Assembly (NCBI RefSeq): GCF_030269305.1 | Contig: NZ_BSTC01000016.1 | Coordinates: 62,001-126,000, forward strand | Length of the DNA: 64,000 nucleotides | DNA from: Kineosporia sp. NBRC 101731 | GTDB taxonomy: Bacteria; Actinomycetota; Actinomycetes; Actinomycetales; Kineosporiaceae | Direction: 5' to 3' | Part shown: piece after piece, positions 9,256 to 18,165 of the stretch | Layout: each line of letters opens with the position of its first letter | Numbering within the stretch: position 1 is the first letter of the stretch | The notes under the pieces: generated by a model | Seen by the model: only the letters and a program-made list of their open reading frames with translations | What the model was told of the DNA's origin: nothing | The model's database searches: none | Position numbers and translations under genes: made by a program

Positions 9256-10644
9256 GTGGCCGCCAAGCAGGAATCCCGCCTCGATGCCGTCGTCAGTCTC
9301 AGCAAGCGCCGGGGATTCGTCTTCCCCAGCGGTGAGATCTACGGCGGTACCCGCTCGGCCTGGGACTACGGCCCGCTCGGTGTCGAGCTGAAGGAGAACA
9401 TCAAGCGCCAGTGGTGGCGCACCATGGTCACCAGCCGCGACGACATCGTCGGCCTGGACTCCTCGGTCATCCTGCCCCGCGCGGTCTGGGAGGCCTCCGG
9501 CCACGTCGAGGTGTTCACCGACCCGCTGGTCGAATGCCAGTCGTGCCACCGGCGTTACCGGGCCGACCACCTCGAGGAGGAGTTCGAGGGGAAGAAGGGC
9601 CGCCCGGCCACGTCGCTCGAGGAGATCGTCTGCGTCAACTGCGGCACCCGCGGCGCGTGGACCGAGCCCAAGCAGTTCAGCGGCATGCTGAAGACCCACC
9701 TCGGCCCGGTCGAGGAAGAGGCCGGCATGCACTATCTGCGACCGGAGACCGCGCAGGGCATCTTCGTGAACTTCAAGAACGTCTACCAGGCCGCGCGCCG
9801 TAAGCCGCCGTTCGGCATCGGCCAGATCGGCAAGTCGTTCCGCAACGAGATCACGCCGGGCAACTTCATCTTCCGCACCCGTGAGTTCGAGCAGATGGAG
9901 ATGGAGTTCTTCGTCGAGCCGGGCACGGACGAGGAATGGCACCAGTACTGGATCGACACCCGGATGGCCTGGTACACCGACCTCGGCCTGAGCCCGGACA
10001 ACCTGCGCCTGTACGAGCACGCCAAGGAGAAGCTCTCCCACTACTCCAAGCGCACCGTCGACATCGAGTACCGGTTCGGTTTCCAGGGCTCGGAGTGGGG
10101 CGAGCTCGAGGGCGTCGCGAACCGTACCGACTACGACCTGAAGACCCACAGCGAGAAGTCCGGCAACGACCTGAGCTTCTTCGACCAGGCCAGCAACACC
10201 CGCTACCTGCCCTACGTGATCGAGCCGGCCGCCGGGCTGACCCGTTCGCTGATGGCCTTCCTGATCGAGTCCTACACCGAGGACGAGGCGCCGAACACCA
10301 AGGGCGGCGTGGACAAGCGCACGGTGCTCAAGCTTGACCACCGTCTGGCGCCGGTCAAGGCCGCGGTGCTGCCGCTGTCGCGTAACGCCGACCTGTCGCC
10401 GAAGGCCCGTGACCTGGCCGCCGAGCTGCGCCGCTCCTGGAACGTCGACTTCGACGATGCCCAGGCCATCGGCCGCCGCTACCGCCGCCAGGACGAGATC
10501 GGTACGCCGTACTGCATCACGGTCGACTTCGACACGCTCGAGGACGACGCGGTCACAATCCGGTCTCGGGACACCATGGAGCAGGAGCGCGTGCCGCTGA
10601 GCGGCGTCACCGCGTGGCTCGGCGCACGCCTCCCGGGCTGCTGA
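9256..10644 (+). CDS. glyS: Glycyl-tRNA synthetase (alpha2 type)
   Basis: A class II synthetase charging tRNA-Gly. The 462-residue protein is the homodimeric (eukaryotic/archaeal-like) form found in actinobacteria. Seen: [16 protein letters not shown] at the N-terminus, [46 protein letters not shown] (motif 2 region), [13 protein letters not shown], and a C-terminal anticodon-binding domain (about 365-460). A four-cysteine insert (CQSCH, CVNCG) around residues 95-135 may bind zinc. It starts GTG and is followed by a strong terminator. Confidence 0.97.
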   Translation: MAAKQESRLDAVVSLSKRRGFVFPSGEIYGGTRSAWDYGPLGVELKENIKRQWWRTMVTSRDDIVGLDSSVILPRAVWEASGHVEVFTDPLVECQSCHRRYRADHLEEEFEGKKGRPATSLEEIVCVNCGTRGAWTEPKQFSGMLKTHLGPVEEEAGMHYLRPETAQGIFVNFKNVYQAARRKPPFGIGQIGKSFRNEITPGNFIFRTREFEQMEMEFFVEPGTDEEWHQYWIDTRMAWYTDLGLSPDNLRLYEHAKEKLSHYSKRTVDIEYRFGFQGSEWGELEGVANRTDYDLKTHSEKSGNDLSFFDQASNTRYLPYVIEPAAGLTRSLMAFLIESYTEDEAPNTKGGVDKRTVLKLDHRLAPVKAAVLPLSRNADLSPKARDLAAELRRSWNVDFDDAQAIGRRYRRQDEIGTPYCITVDFDTLEDDAVTIRSRDTMEQERVPLSGVTAWLGARLPGC

Positions 10645-10659
10645 TACTCCGTACCGTCG

Positions 10660-10696
10660 ATCGGCCGTCACGCAAAGTTGTTGCGTGACGGCCGAT
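10660..10696 (+). terminator. Terminator after glyS
   Basis: A perfect 16-bp stem (ATCGGCCGTCACGCAA, 10660-10675, with its complement at 10681-10696) closes a five-base loop and is followed by TCTGTTT. It lies 15 bases after the glyS stop. Confidence 0.85.
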
Positions 10697-10728
10697 TCTG
10701 TTTCCGGCGGCTTGTGTAACGTTCGCCC

Positions 10729-12861
10729 GTGCTCAATCCGCTGGACACCGTCGACTGGTCGTCGCTGACGCATGCCTTCGGCGAGGCGGACGACGTGCCC
10801 GGGCTGGTCGCGCAGTTGCTCGAGGACGAGTGGCAGGACGCCGCCGACGAGCTCACCTCGATGCTCGTGCCCGGCGACGAGGTGTTCCCCGCGACCGTGG
10901 TGGCCCTGCCCTTCCTCGTCGAGGTCGCCCTCGACCCGGAGGCCGCCGGGCGCTCCGGGGCTCTGCAACTGCTCGGGGCGTACGGGGAATCGCTGTCGCG
11001 AGGTGCTGGCCCCGACTTCCTGAGGGCGGAAGCGACTGCCGCGCTGCGGGAGACGGCGCAGGCGGTGCTGCCGCTGGCCGCCGACCCGAACCCGGAGGTG
11101 CGGGCCGCGGTCTACCAGGCCGGGGTGTGGTTGCCGGAGGCCGCCTGGTTCCTGCGGGAAAGGCTGGAGGGCGAGCAGGATTCGCTGGTCCCGCTGGTCG
11201 AGGCGCTGACCCGCCTGCGGGATTTCGACGCGGGCGACCTCGACCGCCTGCGGTCGATCGGACGGGATGACGCGGTGTTCGCCGCCGCCTGGGCGTCGCT
11301 GGCATCCGGTCATGAGATCCCCGGTGCAGCAGATGATTTGGTACGCCTGTGGCCCGCGTTCGACCGGGACGACCTTTTGGGACGACTCGTGCGGGCGGCC
11401 GGGGGCAGAGCGGTTCCGGTGCTGTCGGGGCTCGGTGGTGTCGCCGGGGTCACCGTCGGCGAACTGGCCTGGGCCTGGCACGATCTCGCGCTGGTCTCGC
11501 GTGCGGCCCTGGAGCCGGCGCGGGATTCGCTGCTGGCCCTGGCGGATCGGGCCGGCGCCGCGGACCTCGAAGACCTGCTCGGCGCCCTGATCTCCGTGTT
11601 GCCCCTGGCGGTGGATTCCCGACCCGTGGATTCCCCGCCGGCTGACTCCCGGCCGGCTGACGCTCGGGCCGATGGCTTCCGGAGTGCGGATGCCGTGGCT
11701 GGTAACTCCCGGGCGGCCGACTCCTTGGCCCGGCTGGTTCCCGAATCGCCGGAGGGCGAGGCCGCGCTCGCCGTGGCGCTGCTCGTGATGGGCGACGGGC
11801 GCTGGGCCTCCCACGCCCGGGCCGTGCTGGCCGCCCCGGAGCTGCCGTACTTCGGCATTGGCGGCGCGTCGGTCGATTTTGCCTCCGCACTGGCCGGTTT
11901 CGCCGACCACGACCGGGACGGTCCGGAACTGGTCGCGCTCGCCCGGGCCGCGATCACCGCCTGGCCCACCACCGCCGACTCGTGGACCGAACTGCTGGGC
12001 CGGGTACCGGCGTCCACTGCTCTGGTTGAGGTTCTTCTTCTCGCAGCCCCCTCGAAGGCCGCCGTACGGTTGCTGGCCCGCCTGGCCTTCGCGCAGCCGG
12101 CGGTGTTCGACGGGGCCACCCACAGCGCGATCCACGACCTGCCCGTGCCCGGGGGCGACACCGGGGCCTGGCTGCTCATCACGCAGGCCCTGCTCGACTC
12201 CGGTGACCCCGCGGCGTTCAGCCGGGCCTGGCGGATCAGCGAGTCCGGCCCGGGCGAGGACGAACTGCTGCGTATCTGGGCCACGCACACCTCACCCGGC
12301 GTCGATGTCGTCTGCCTCGACCTGATCACCCGCACCACCTGGGGCATGTACCGCAGTCGGGCGGTGCAGGTCGCGGCCCTGGAGATCCTGCTGGCGCCGG
12401 TGCTCACGGGCGCGCAGGACCTGCCGGAGCCGGCCTGGCCCGCCCTGCTCGGCCTGCTGGAGGTTGCCGGTGGCGCCCTGCCCGGGGCCGTTCGGCTGGG
12501 GAACCGGCTGGTGGCGGTCCGGCCCGAGCTGTGTCCGGAGTGGCTGGCGGCCCTGCACCGGCTACCGGATCCGGTAGCGGTGGAAGCCCTGCAGGCCCTG
12601 GGCGACATCGCCCCGGAGCGTGCGCTGGAACTGGCGGTCGCCGGTCTGCGCGAGGCCGCCGGCACCCGCCGGATCGCCGAGACCGTCCCTCCCGCGAGCC
12701 GGGTGATCCGCAATGCCCTGGCCGACCGCCCCGACCTGCGCCCCGGCGTCACCGCCGATCTGGCTCCGCTGGTGGCCGGTGACGAACGAACCCTCGTCCC
12801 CGGCGACATCCGCGCGGACACCCACCTGCAGTGCACTCTGGCCACCGCCCTCTCTCCGTGA
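10729..12861 (+). CDS. HEAT-repeat-like protein of unknown function (paralogue 1)
   Basis: A 710-residue alanine- and leucine-rich helical protein. No catalytic motif is apparent; the regular helical pairs suggest an alpha-solenoid (HEAT-like). The N-terminus (VDWSSLTHAFGEADDVPGLV, then VFPATVVALPFLVEVALD) matches the next gene closely, so the two are tandem paralogues. Residues about 295-334 carry a degenerate Asp-Ser-Arg-Pro repeat (nt 11611-11730), probably a disordered, slippage-grown loop. The TGA stop lies inside a copy of a dispersed 36-bp repeat. Similar proteins with the ATVxALPFLVE segment occur in actinomycetes without assigned function. Confidence 0.75.
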   Translation: MLNPLDTVDWSSLTHAFGEADDVPGLVAQLLEDEWQDAADELTSMLVPGDEVFPATVVALPFLVEVALDPEAAGRSGALQLLGAYGESLSRGAGPDFLRAEATAALRETAQAVLPLAADPNPEVRAAVYQAGVWLPEAAWFLRERLEGEQDSLVPLVEALTRLRDFDAGDLDRLRSIGRDDAVFAAAWASLASGHEIPGAADDLVRLWPAFDRDDLLGRLVRAAGGRAVPVLSGLGGVAGVTVGELAWAWHDLALVSRAALEPARDSLLALADRAGAADLEDLLGALISVLPLAVDSRPVDSPPADSRPADARADGFRSADAVAGNSRAADSLARLVPESPEGEAALAVALLVMGDGRWASHARAVLAAPELPYFGIGGASVDFASALAGFADHDRDGPELVALARAAITAWPTTADSWTELLGRVPASTALVEVLLLAAPSKAAVRLLARLAFAQPAVFDGATHSAIHDLPVPGGDTGAWLLITQALLDSGDPAAFSRAWRISESGPGEDELLRIWATHTSPGVDVVCLDLITRTTWGMYRSRAVQVAALEILLAPVLTGAQDLPEPAWPALLGLLEVAGGALPGAVRLGNRLVAVRPELCPEWLAALHRLPDPVAVEALQALGDIAPERALELAVAGLREAAGTRRIAETVPPASRVIRNALADRPDLRPGVTADLAPLVAGDERTLVPGDIRADTHLQCTLATALSP
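11611..11730 (+). repeat. Degenerate in-frame repeat encoding DSRP/DSPP units
   Basis: Within the first HEAT-like gene, short units resembling GTGGATTCCCGACCC and GCTGACTCCCGGCCG recur about six times with drift. They encode D-S-R-P or A-D-S-R type units. The second HEAT-like paralogue lacks this stretch, so it is a local expansion. Confidence 0.6.
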
Positions 12862-12893
12862 TCATGCAAAACCTCCCCGGAGTTCTAGAACTC
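12858..12893 (+). repeat. Dispersed 36-bp element, copy 1
   Basis: Begins GTGATCATGCAAAA and ends with the perfect palindrome GAGTTCTAGAACTC (12880-12893), with a C-rich spacer between. It is 35 of 36 bases identical to the copy at 31723-31758. The stop codon of the HEAT-like gene is within its first bases. Confidence 0.8.
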
Positions 12894-12925
12894 TGTCGGC
12901 TCCGGAAGTCCCCTCCCGCTTCTCC

Positions 12926-12961
12926 GTGATCATGCAAACCTTCCCCGAGAGCTCCAGGGAA
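12926..12961 (+). repeat. Dispersed 36-bp element, diverged copy 2
   Basis: Starts with the same GTGATCATGCAAA block and a TTCCCCG spacer. The 3' palindrome has diverged, leaving GAGCTC at 12949-12954. It lies 68 bp after copy 1. Confidence 0.65.
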
Positions 12962-12972
12962 GTGGGGTACTT

Positions 12973-12989
12973 CCCAGCCAAAAGCTGGG
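12973..12989 (+). terminator. Hairpin between repeat copies 2 and 3
   Basis: CCCAGC pairs with GCTGGG around CAAAA. An outer GTGGG (12963-12967) can pair with CCCAC (about 12992-12996), extending the stem. No T run follows, so it is at best a weak terminator for the first HEAT-like gene. Confidence 0.4.
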
Positions 12990-13005
12990 CGCCCACCCCC
13001 TCATC

Positions 13006-13041
13006 GTGATCATGAAAAGTGTCCCCGGCGTTCTAGGGCGT
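13006..13041 (+). repeat. Dispersed 36-bp element, diverged copy 3
   Basis: Starts GTGATCATGAAAAG, continues TGTCCCCGG and keeps the central TTCTAG of the palindrome, with changed flanks. It lies 80 bp after copy 2 and 37 bp before the second HEAT-like gene. Confidence 0.6.
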
Positions 13042-13077
13042 GCAGGTGGTATTGGCCGGTTCGCTACTGTTCGGGCC

Positions 13078-15273
13078 ATGATCCGAAGCCTGGAATCGGT
13101 CGACTGGCCGTCCCTCACGCACGCCTACGGTGGGGCGACGGACACGCCGGATCTGCTCGGGCAACTGCGCACGGTGGACTGGCCGGAGGCGGTCGAGGCG
13201 CTGTACGCGTCGATCCTGCACCAGGGCACCGTCTACCCGGCGACGGTCGCGGCGCTGCCGTTCCTCGTCGAGGTGGCGCTGGACCGCGAGGCTCCGGGGC
13301 GGCTGGGGGCGTTGCAGTTGCTGAGTGTCTACGGCGAGTCGGTCACCGGAAGCATGGCTCTGGCGTCCGCCGACCTGGCTGCCGCGGCGCGGGCCGGGCT
13401 GGAGGAGGTGGCGCAGGAGCTGCTGCCCCTGACCGGTGACCTGGATCCCGAGGTGCGGATCGCGGCCTACGAGTGTTCGTCGCACTGGACGATCGTTCGG
13501 GACGACCGCGATGTGGCCGTTGCGCTGCGGGAACGTCTTGCGGCAGAGAAGGATCCGCAGGCCCGGGTGGCGCTGATGGAACCCCTGGCCCGGCACGGGG
13601 CCCTGACCGCCGACGACCTTCAGATGCTTGTGGACGCGGGTCAGGACGACGTGGTCTTCGCGGCGGTCTGGTCGGCGGTGGGTCTGGGGCTCGATCTGCC
13701 CGGTGCCCTCGACCATCTCACCCGGTTGTGGCCCGCACAGGCGCAGGAGTACCCGGCCTCGGACGCGGCCGGCTCGCTGGAACTCATGGTGCAGGCCGCC
13801 GGCGCCCGGGCGGTGCCGGTGCTGCTGCGGCTCGCCGACGTCGACGAATCCGGTCTGAACGCCGAAGATCTCGCCTACTGCTGGTGCCAGGTGGCCGACC
13901 TGTCCCGGCCCGCCGGCCGGGCCGCCGTCGACGGGCTGCTGGCGCTGGCCCGCACACCACTGGAACCCTCCGCGGCAGCGGCCGTGGTGGCCGCGCTCGG
14001 ATATGTGCTGCCCGGAGACCCGGACCGCTCCGCCGAGGTCTGCGACGTGGTGGCCGAACTCGAGAGCGCGGGCGTTCCCGAACTCGAGGCTGCCTGCATG
14101 GTGATGCTTTTCGGGGTGCAGGACGAACGCTGGACACAGGCCGCCGCCCGGCTGACGCAGGCCCCCGAACCACCCGGCGTGCACTTCGGCGACACCACCC
14201 TGGCCCTGCCGGCGGCGCTGATCGGGTTCCGGTCCCGTCCGCGTCCGGTCGCATGGGCCCAGGACGACCTGCTCGACCTGATCCGCCGCGCCGTGGTCGC
14301 CTGGCCGGCCCGGGCCGGTCAGTGGGTCTCCGTCCTGGCCCAGCTGCCGCCCTCGCCGGAGGTGGTGGCCCAGCTGATCGCAGCGCTCGGGCAGGAACCC
14401 CGCCCGGGTGCCGAGGTGCTGGCCCACCTCGCGGTCCGGAGTCCGGACGACTTCGACCCGCAGGTGCGGGACCAGGCGCTGGAGGCGATCACGGCAGCGA
14501 TGCCGCGCACCGCCGAACGGGACGAGGACCGGGCCTGGCTGATGGCCGCCCACGCCGCCATCTCCGCTGATGCGCAGGCTTTCGAGCAGGCCTGGCAGCT
14601 GGGCGCCGCCGGGTTCGACGCCGACCGGATGCTCATCCTCTGGGCCGCGTACCCCTCACCCGCCCTGACCCAGGTGTGCCGGCACCTGGTCGCGGAGAAG
14701 GTGCGCCGCTCCTACCCCGGCCGCGCGGTGCAGGTCGCGGCCATCGAGATCCTGCTGCGCCCAGCCTTTTCCGGGGCGGAACCGGAGGGCGGCCTCGACC
14801 CCGTGTGGCGTGCCCTGCTGGCCCAGGTCGACGCCGCCGGCCCGCCGCTGGAGACGGCCGTGCCGCTGGGCAACCGGATCGTGGAGGCCCGTCCCGAACT
14901 ACGGGAGGAGTGGCTGTCCCTGCTGCGCAACATCGCCGAGCACGGCCGCGAGTCGTGGGCCGGCCGCGACCAGACCGCGCGCGCCCTGGCCCTCGACTCC
15001 CTGGCGGAACTCGGCGACCTGACCCCCGAACAGGCTGTGGACCAGGCCCTGGCCATCCGGATCGGAGAGTTCGGGGCCACCGGTACCGCACAGGTGGTGA
15101 ACTCGGTGGCCCGGATCCTCGCCCGCGTCCTGACGCAGCGCCCCGACCTGCGGGACCGGGCGGCGGCCGAGCTCGCCCCGCTCCTGGACGGCGACGATCG
15201 CATCCCCTCGGCCGGCGCGCCGGAGGCCGACGCCCACCTCGTCCGTACGCTCCGGGCCGCACTGAACGGGTGA
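13078..15273 (+). CDS. HEAT-repeat-like protein of unknown function (paralogue 2)
   Basis: A 731-residue helical protein, paralogous to the preceding gene along most of its length (VDWPSLTHAYGGATDTPDLL, YPATVAALPFLVEVALD, then similar C-terminal repeats such as YPGRAVQVAAIEILL against YRSRAVQVAALEILL). I used ATG 13078, which aligns with the paralogue's start; the frame is open to 13006 only through the repeat element. It contains no recognised enzymatic motif. It is followed seven bases later by a perfect 28-bp palindrome. Function unknown; a scaffold or binding role is likely from the fold type, nothing more. Confidence 0.75.
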   Translation: MIRSLESVDWPSLTHAYGGATDTPDLLGQLRTVDWPEAVEALYASILHQGTVYPATVAALPFLVEVALDREAPGRLGALQLLSVYGESVTGSMALASADLAAAARAGLEEVAQELLPLTGDLDPEVRIAAYECSSHWTIVRDDRDVAVALRERLAAEKDPQARVALMEPLARHGALTADDLQMLVDAGQDDVVFAAVWSAVGLGLDLPGALDHLTRLWPAQAQEYPASDAAGSLELMVQAAGARAVPVLLRLADVDESGLNAEDLAYCWCQVADLSRPAGRAAVDGLLALARTPLEPSAAAAVVAALGYVLPGDPDRSAEVCDVVAELESAGVPELEAACMVMLFGVQDERWTQAAARLTQAPEPPGVHFGDTTLALPAALIGFRSRPRPVAWAQDDLLDLIRRAVVAWPARAGQWVSVLAQLPPSPEVVAQLIAALGQEPRPGAEVLAHLAVRSPDDFDPQVRDQALEAITAAMPRTAERDEDRAWLMAAHAAISADAQAFEQAWQLGAAGFDADRMLILWAAYPSPALTQVCRHLVAEKVRRSYPGRAVQVAAIEILLRPAFSGAEPEGGLDPVWRALLAQVDAAGPPLETAVPLGNRIVEARPELREEWLSLLRNIAEHGRESWAGRDQTARALALDSLAELGDLTPEQAVDQALAIRIGEFGATGTAQVVNSVARILARVLTQRPDLRDRAAAELAPLLDGDDRIPSAGAPEADAHLVRTLRAALNG

Positions 15274-15279
15274 CGCCTG

Positions 15280-15307
15280 TCCGCCCATGACACGTGTCAT
15301 GGGCGGA
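15280..15307. terminator. Perfect 28-bp palindrome, likely terminator
   Basis: The half-site TCCGCCCATGACAC is followed directly by its exact complement, so the RNA would form a 12-bp stem with a four-base loop. It begins seven bases after the HEAT-like stop. There is no T tract. A protein-binding role is an alternative given the unbroken symmetry. Confidence 0.65.
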
Positions 15308-15359
15308 TCATGACGTGCGGCATCGGTGCGGGGTGTCGTCCGGCAGGAGCCTGGATGAC

Positions 15360-15677
15360 ATGAAAACGACAGTGATCCAGGAAACGCTTCCCGCTGTGCA
15401 GCTCTCCGGTCTGGTCAAGAGCTTCGGGGCGGTCACCGCCGTGAACGGGCTGGACCTCACCATCACGCCGGGGGAGGTCGTGGCGTTCCTCGGGCCCAAC
15501 GGGGCCGGAAAGACCTCTACCCTCGACATTCTGCTCGGCCTCAGCCGGGCGACGCAGGGCTCGGTGAAGGTGTTCGGGCTGGACCCGGTGCAGGCTGTCG
15601 CGCAGGGTCGGATCGCCGCCGTGATGCCGGCCGGAGATAGCACCGGTTTCGTGACGCGGGGGATGATACGTGTATGA
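15360..15677 (+). pseudogene. Truncated ABC transporter ATPase (N-terminal fragment)
   Basis: The 105-residue reading frame starts like a CcmA-type ABC ATPase (VQLSGLVKSFGAVTAVNGLDLTITPGEVVAFLGPNGAGKTSTLDILLGL) with an intact Walker A. At about residue 88, where the Q-loop should follow RIAAVM, homology stops; there is no Q-loop, LSGGQ signature, Walker B or switch His. The last 20 residues look random and the stop overlaps the next gene. I read it as a decayed remnant joined to the HAD gene's promoter region by a deletion. No matching permease gene is nearby. Confidence 0.75.
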
Positions 15678-16381
15678 CCGAGTTCGACGCAGTCCTGTTC
15701 GATGCCGGTGGAGTTCTGCTGCTGCCGAGCCCGGAGAGCACGGCGCCCCTGGTGGCTCCGTACGGAGGCTCGACCCGGACCGCGGATCTCGAGCGGGCGC
15801 ACTTCGCCGGGGCCCACGCCATGGACCACGCCCGGGCCGAGGGGGAGGACTCCGACTGGCAGGCCTATGCCCGGGCCTTCCTGAAGGCCACCGGAGCACA
15901 GGCCGACGGGCAGGAAGAGTCTGCGGTCGAGGCCTTCATCGATGGGTTCAATCACACCTTGTGGCAGCACCCGATGCCGTCAGCGGCACAGACGCTGCAG
16001 TCGCTGGCCGACCGGGGCGTGCCGATCGGGATCGTCTCCAACGCCGAGGGCCAGGTGGAGGGTGACCTGGCCCGGTTCGGCATCTGTGGTGTCGACACCC
16101 CCGGGGTCGCGAGGGTGGCCTGCGTGGTGGACTCGCACGTCGTCGGGGTCCGGAAACCCGACCCCGCAATCTTCCTGCACGCTCTTGATGCCCTGGGCGT
16201 GCCGGCGTCCCCGCGCATCGCCTACGTGGGTGACACCGTCTTCTTCGACGTGCGGTCCGCCACCGCGGCCGGTCTCACGCCGCTCCTGCACGACCCGTAC
16301 GGGATCCACGAGGCCGATCCTCACCCCAGTGGCCCGCACCGCGTGCTGTCCCGGCTCGGCGACCTGCTCGACCTGGTCTGA
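15674..16381 (+). CDS. HAD-superfamily hydrolase
   Basis: A 235-residue haloacid dehalogenase-like phosphatase. Seen: motif I FDAGGVLLLP with nucleophile Asp10, motif II GIVSNAEG, motif III VGVRKPDPAIF with the conserved Lys, and motif IV YVGDTVFFDVRSATAAG. The usual second Asp of motif I (DxD) is Gly12 here, as in several HAD subgroups that are not standard phosphomonoesterases, so the substrate class is open. It overlaps the broken ABC fragment by four bases and converges on an SRPBCC gene 18 bp away; a weak stem (CGCCC 16382-16386 with GGGCG 16394-16398) lies between them. Confidence 0.88.
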   Translation: MTEFDAVLFDAGGVLLLPSPESTAPLVAPYGGSTRTADLERAHFAGAHAMDHARAEGEDSDWQAYARAFLKATGAQADGQEESAVEAFIDGFNHTLWQHPMPSAAQTLQSLADRGVPIGIVSNAEGQVEGDLARFGICGVDTPGVARVACVVDSHVVGVRKPDPAIFLHALDALGVPASPRIAYVGDTVFFDVRSATAAGLTPLLHDPYGIHEADPHPSGPHRVLSRLGDLLDLV

Positions 16382-16399
16382 CGCCCAGACGACGGGCGC

Positions 16400-16831
16400 T
16401 CAGTTCTGCAGGTGGGGCTTCTGGGTGACCAGGCGCTCGACGTTGTGCAGGGTCTGGTCGAGGCCGGCGTTGATGGTGTCCGGGTCGTCGTGCTCGGTGT
16501 GCAGCGTGACGGCCAGCCGGGCACCGTCTCCTTCGGGCGTGACCTGCAGCTTTCCGCCGTAGTCATGGTCGTTCAGGGCCGGGGTGCCCCAGGAGATGGC
16601 GCGGTGGTCGGCGTCCACCGCGAACGAGGCGTTGGACTCCACCTTCTCCGGGTGGCCGCTCTGCGTGGCCTCGGCGGGCACCTCGGCGGTCACGTGCACC
16701 TCGTCGCCGGTGGCGGAATGGGCGTCGGTGAGACCGGCGAAGTAATGGGGCAGGTTCTCCACCCGGGACAGATAGTCGAACAAGTCGTCCGGGCTGGCGG
16801 CGATCGTGAGGGTGCGCTGGTACTCGGGCAT
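16400..16831 (-). CDS. SRPBCC-family (polyketide cyclase/START-like) protein
   Basis: A 143-residue protein with the helix-grip pattern of the SRPBCC fold: YQRTLTIAASPDDLFDYLSRVENLPHYFAGLTDA at the N-terminus, a central beta region, and a long C-terminal helix ending TLHNVERLV. Such proteins bind hydrophobic ligands or act as cyclases or aromatases. The DDLFDYLSRVENLPHYF form is widespread in actinobacteria as small stress or unknown proteins. It is divergent from dusB across 121 bp, which must hold both promoters. Confidence 0.82.
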   Translation of the reverse strand: MPEYQRTLTIAASPDDLFDYLSRVENLPHYFAGLTDAHSATGDEVHVTAEVPAEATQSGHPEKVESNASFAVDADHRAISWGTPALNDHDYGGKLQVTPEGDGARLAVTLHTEHDDPDTINAGLDQTLHNVERLVTQKPHLQN

Positions 16832-16952
16832 TTCGGTACCTCCCGGTGGAAACTGCGGGTGTATCCGGTCACGGTGCGTCCCCAGCCTGGTACAGCACCG
16901 GAAAGGTGCATCTCCAGAGGCCGGTCAGGCTCCGGTCCGAAGGTGGGAGACA

Positions 16953-18164
16953 ATGGGACACGTGACAGCTCTGCAGGTCGGACCCCACCGGATCGCCACC
17001 CCCGTCGTTCTCGCCCCGATGGCCGGGATCACGAACACGGCCTTCCGGCGGCTGTGTCGTGAGCAGATGGCGTCCGAGGGCGGTGAGGGGCTCTTCGTCA
17101 GCGAGATGGTCACGTCCCGCGCGCTGATCGAGCGCAACGACGAGTCGATGCGCCTGATCCAGCACGATCCCGACGAGAACCCGCGCAGCGTGCAGCTGTA
17201 CGGCGTCGACCCGGCGACGGTCGGGGCCTGTGTGTCGATGCTGCTGGACGAGAACCGCGCCGACCACATCGACCTGAACTTCGGCTGCCCGGTGCAGAAG
17301 GTGACGCGCAAGGGCGGGGGAGCGGCGCTGCCGTGGAAGGCGGGGCTGTTCGCGGCGATCGTCTCGGCCGCGGTGAAGGCGGCCACCCCGTTCGGCGTGC
17401 CGGTGACGGTGAAGATGCGCAAGGGCATCGACGCGGATCACCTGTCCTACCTCGACGCCGGGCGCATCGCCGAGGCCGAGGGCGTGGCCACGGTGGCGCT
17501 GCACGGGCGCACAGCGGCCGAGTACTACTCGGGCCAGGCCGACTGGTCGGCGATCGCGCAGCTGAAGCAGCACGTCACGAGCATTCCGGTGCTCGGCAAC
17601 GGTGACATCTGGTCGGCCGACGACGCGGTGCGCATGATGGCCGAGACCGGTGCCGACGGCGTGGTGGTGGGGCGGGGCTGCCTGGGCCGGCCGTGGCTGT
17701 TCGCCGACCTGGCCGCGGCGCTCGACGGCCGCGCGACCCGTCGCCAGCCCGGGCTGGACTACGTGCTGGCCACGATGCGCCGCCACATCCAGCTGCTCAC
17801 CGAGCACTACGACGGCTACGAGAAGCCGGTCAAGAAGACCGGCCGCGACGCCGAGAGTAACGCCGAGAACCGGGCCTGCCGTGACTTCCGCAAGCACATC
17901 GCCTGGTACTTCAAGGGTTACGTGGTGGGGCGGGAGACCCGGGCGGCCCTGGCGATGATCAGCTCGCTGGCCGAGTTCGACGACCTCGCCGGTCAGCTCG
18001 ACGGCAGCCAGCCCTACCCCGGTGAGCACGCCGAGGGGCCGCGCGGCCGGGCCGGTTCTCCGCGCCAGGTGTCGCTGCCCCACGGCTGGCTGGACAGCCG
18101 CGAGATCGACGGTGAGCTCGCCGATATTCTCCGGGAGGCCGAGCTCTCGGTCTCCGGCGGCTGA
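16953..18164 (+). CDS. dusB: tRNA-dihydrouridine synthase DusB-type
   Basis: Reduces uridines in the tRNA D-loop using FMN and NADPH. The 403-residue product shows the FMN-barrel start PMAGITNTAFRRLC, the active-site segment NFGCPVQKVTRKGGGAAL (general acid Cys112), VALHGRT, GNGDIWSADDA and the phosphate-binding GVVVGRGCLGRPW, then the helical tRNA-binding C-terminal domain. Start ATG 16953 has GGTGGGAG upstream; an in-frame extension to 16806 crosses the divergent promoter region and is unlikely. dgt follows one base after its stop and is surely co-transcribed. Confidence 0.95.
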   Translation: MGHVTALQVGPHRIATPVVLAPMAGITNTAFRRLCREQMASEGGEGLFVSEMVTSRALIERNDESMRLIQHDPDENPRSVQLYGVDPATVGACVSMLLDENRADHIDLNFGCPVQKVTRKGGGAALPWKAGLFAAIVSAAVKAATPFGVPVTVKMRKGIDADHLSYLDAGRIAEAEGVATVALHGRTAAEYYSGQADWSAIAQLKQHVTSIPVLGNGDIWSADDAVRMMAETGADGVVVGRGCLGRPWLFADLAAALDGRATRRQPGLDYVLATMRRHIQLLTEHYDGYEKPVKKTGRDAESNAENRACRDFRKHIAWYFKGYVVGRETRAALAMISSLAEFDDLAGQLDGSQPYPGEHAEGPRGRAGSPRQVSLPHGWLDSREIDGELADILREAELSVSGG

Positions 18165-18165
18165 G

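Noticed and set aside
12858-13041. CRISPR array
   Set aside because: Repeats diverge strongly, spacing is 68 and 80 bp, only three local copies, and no cas genes are present.
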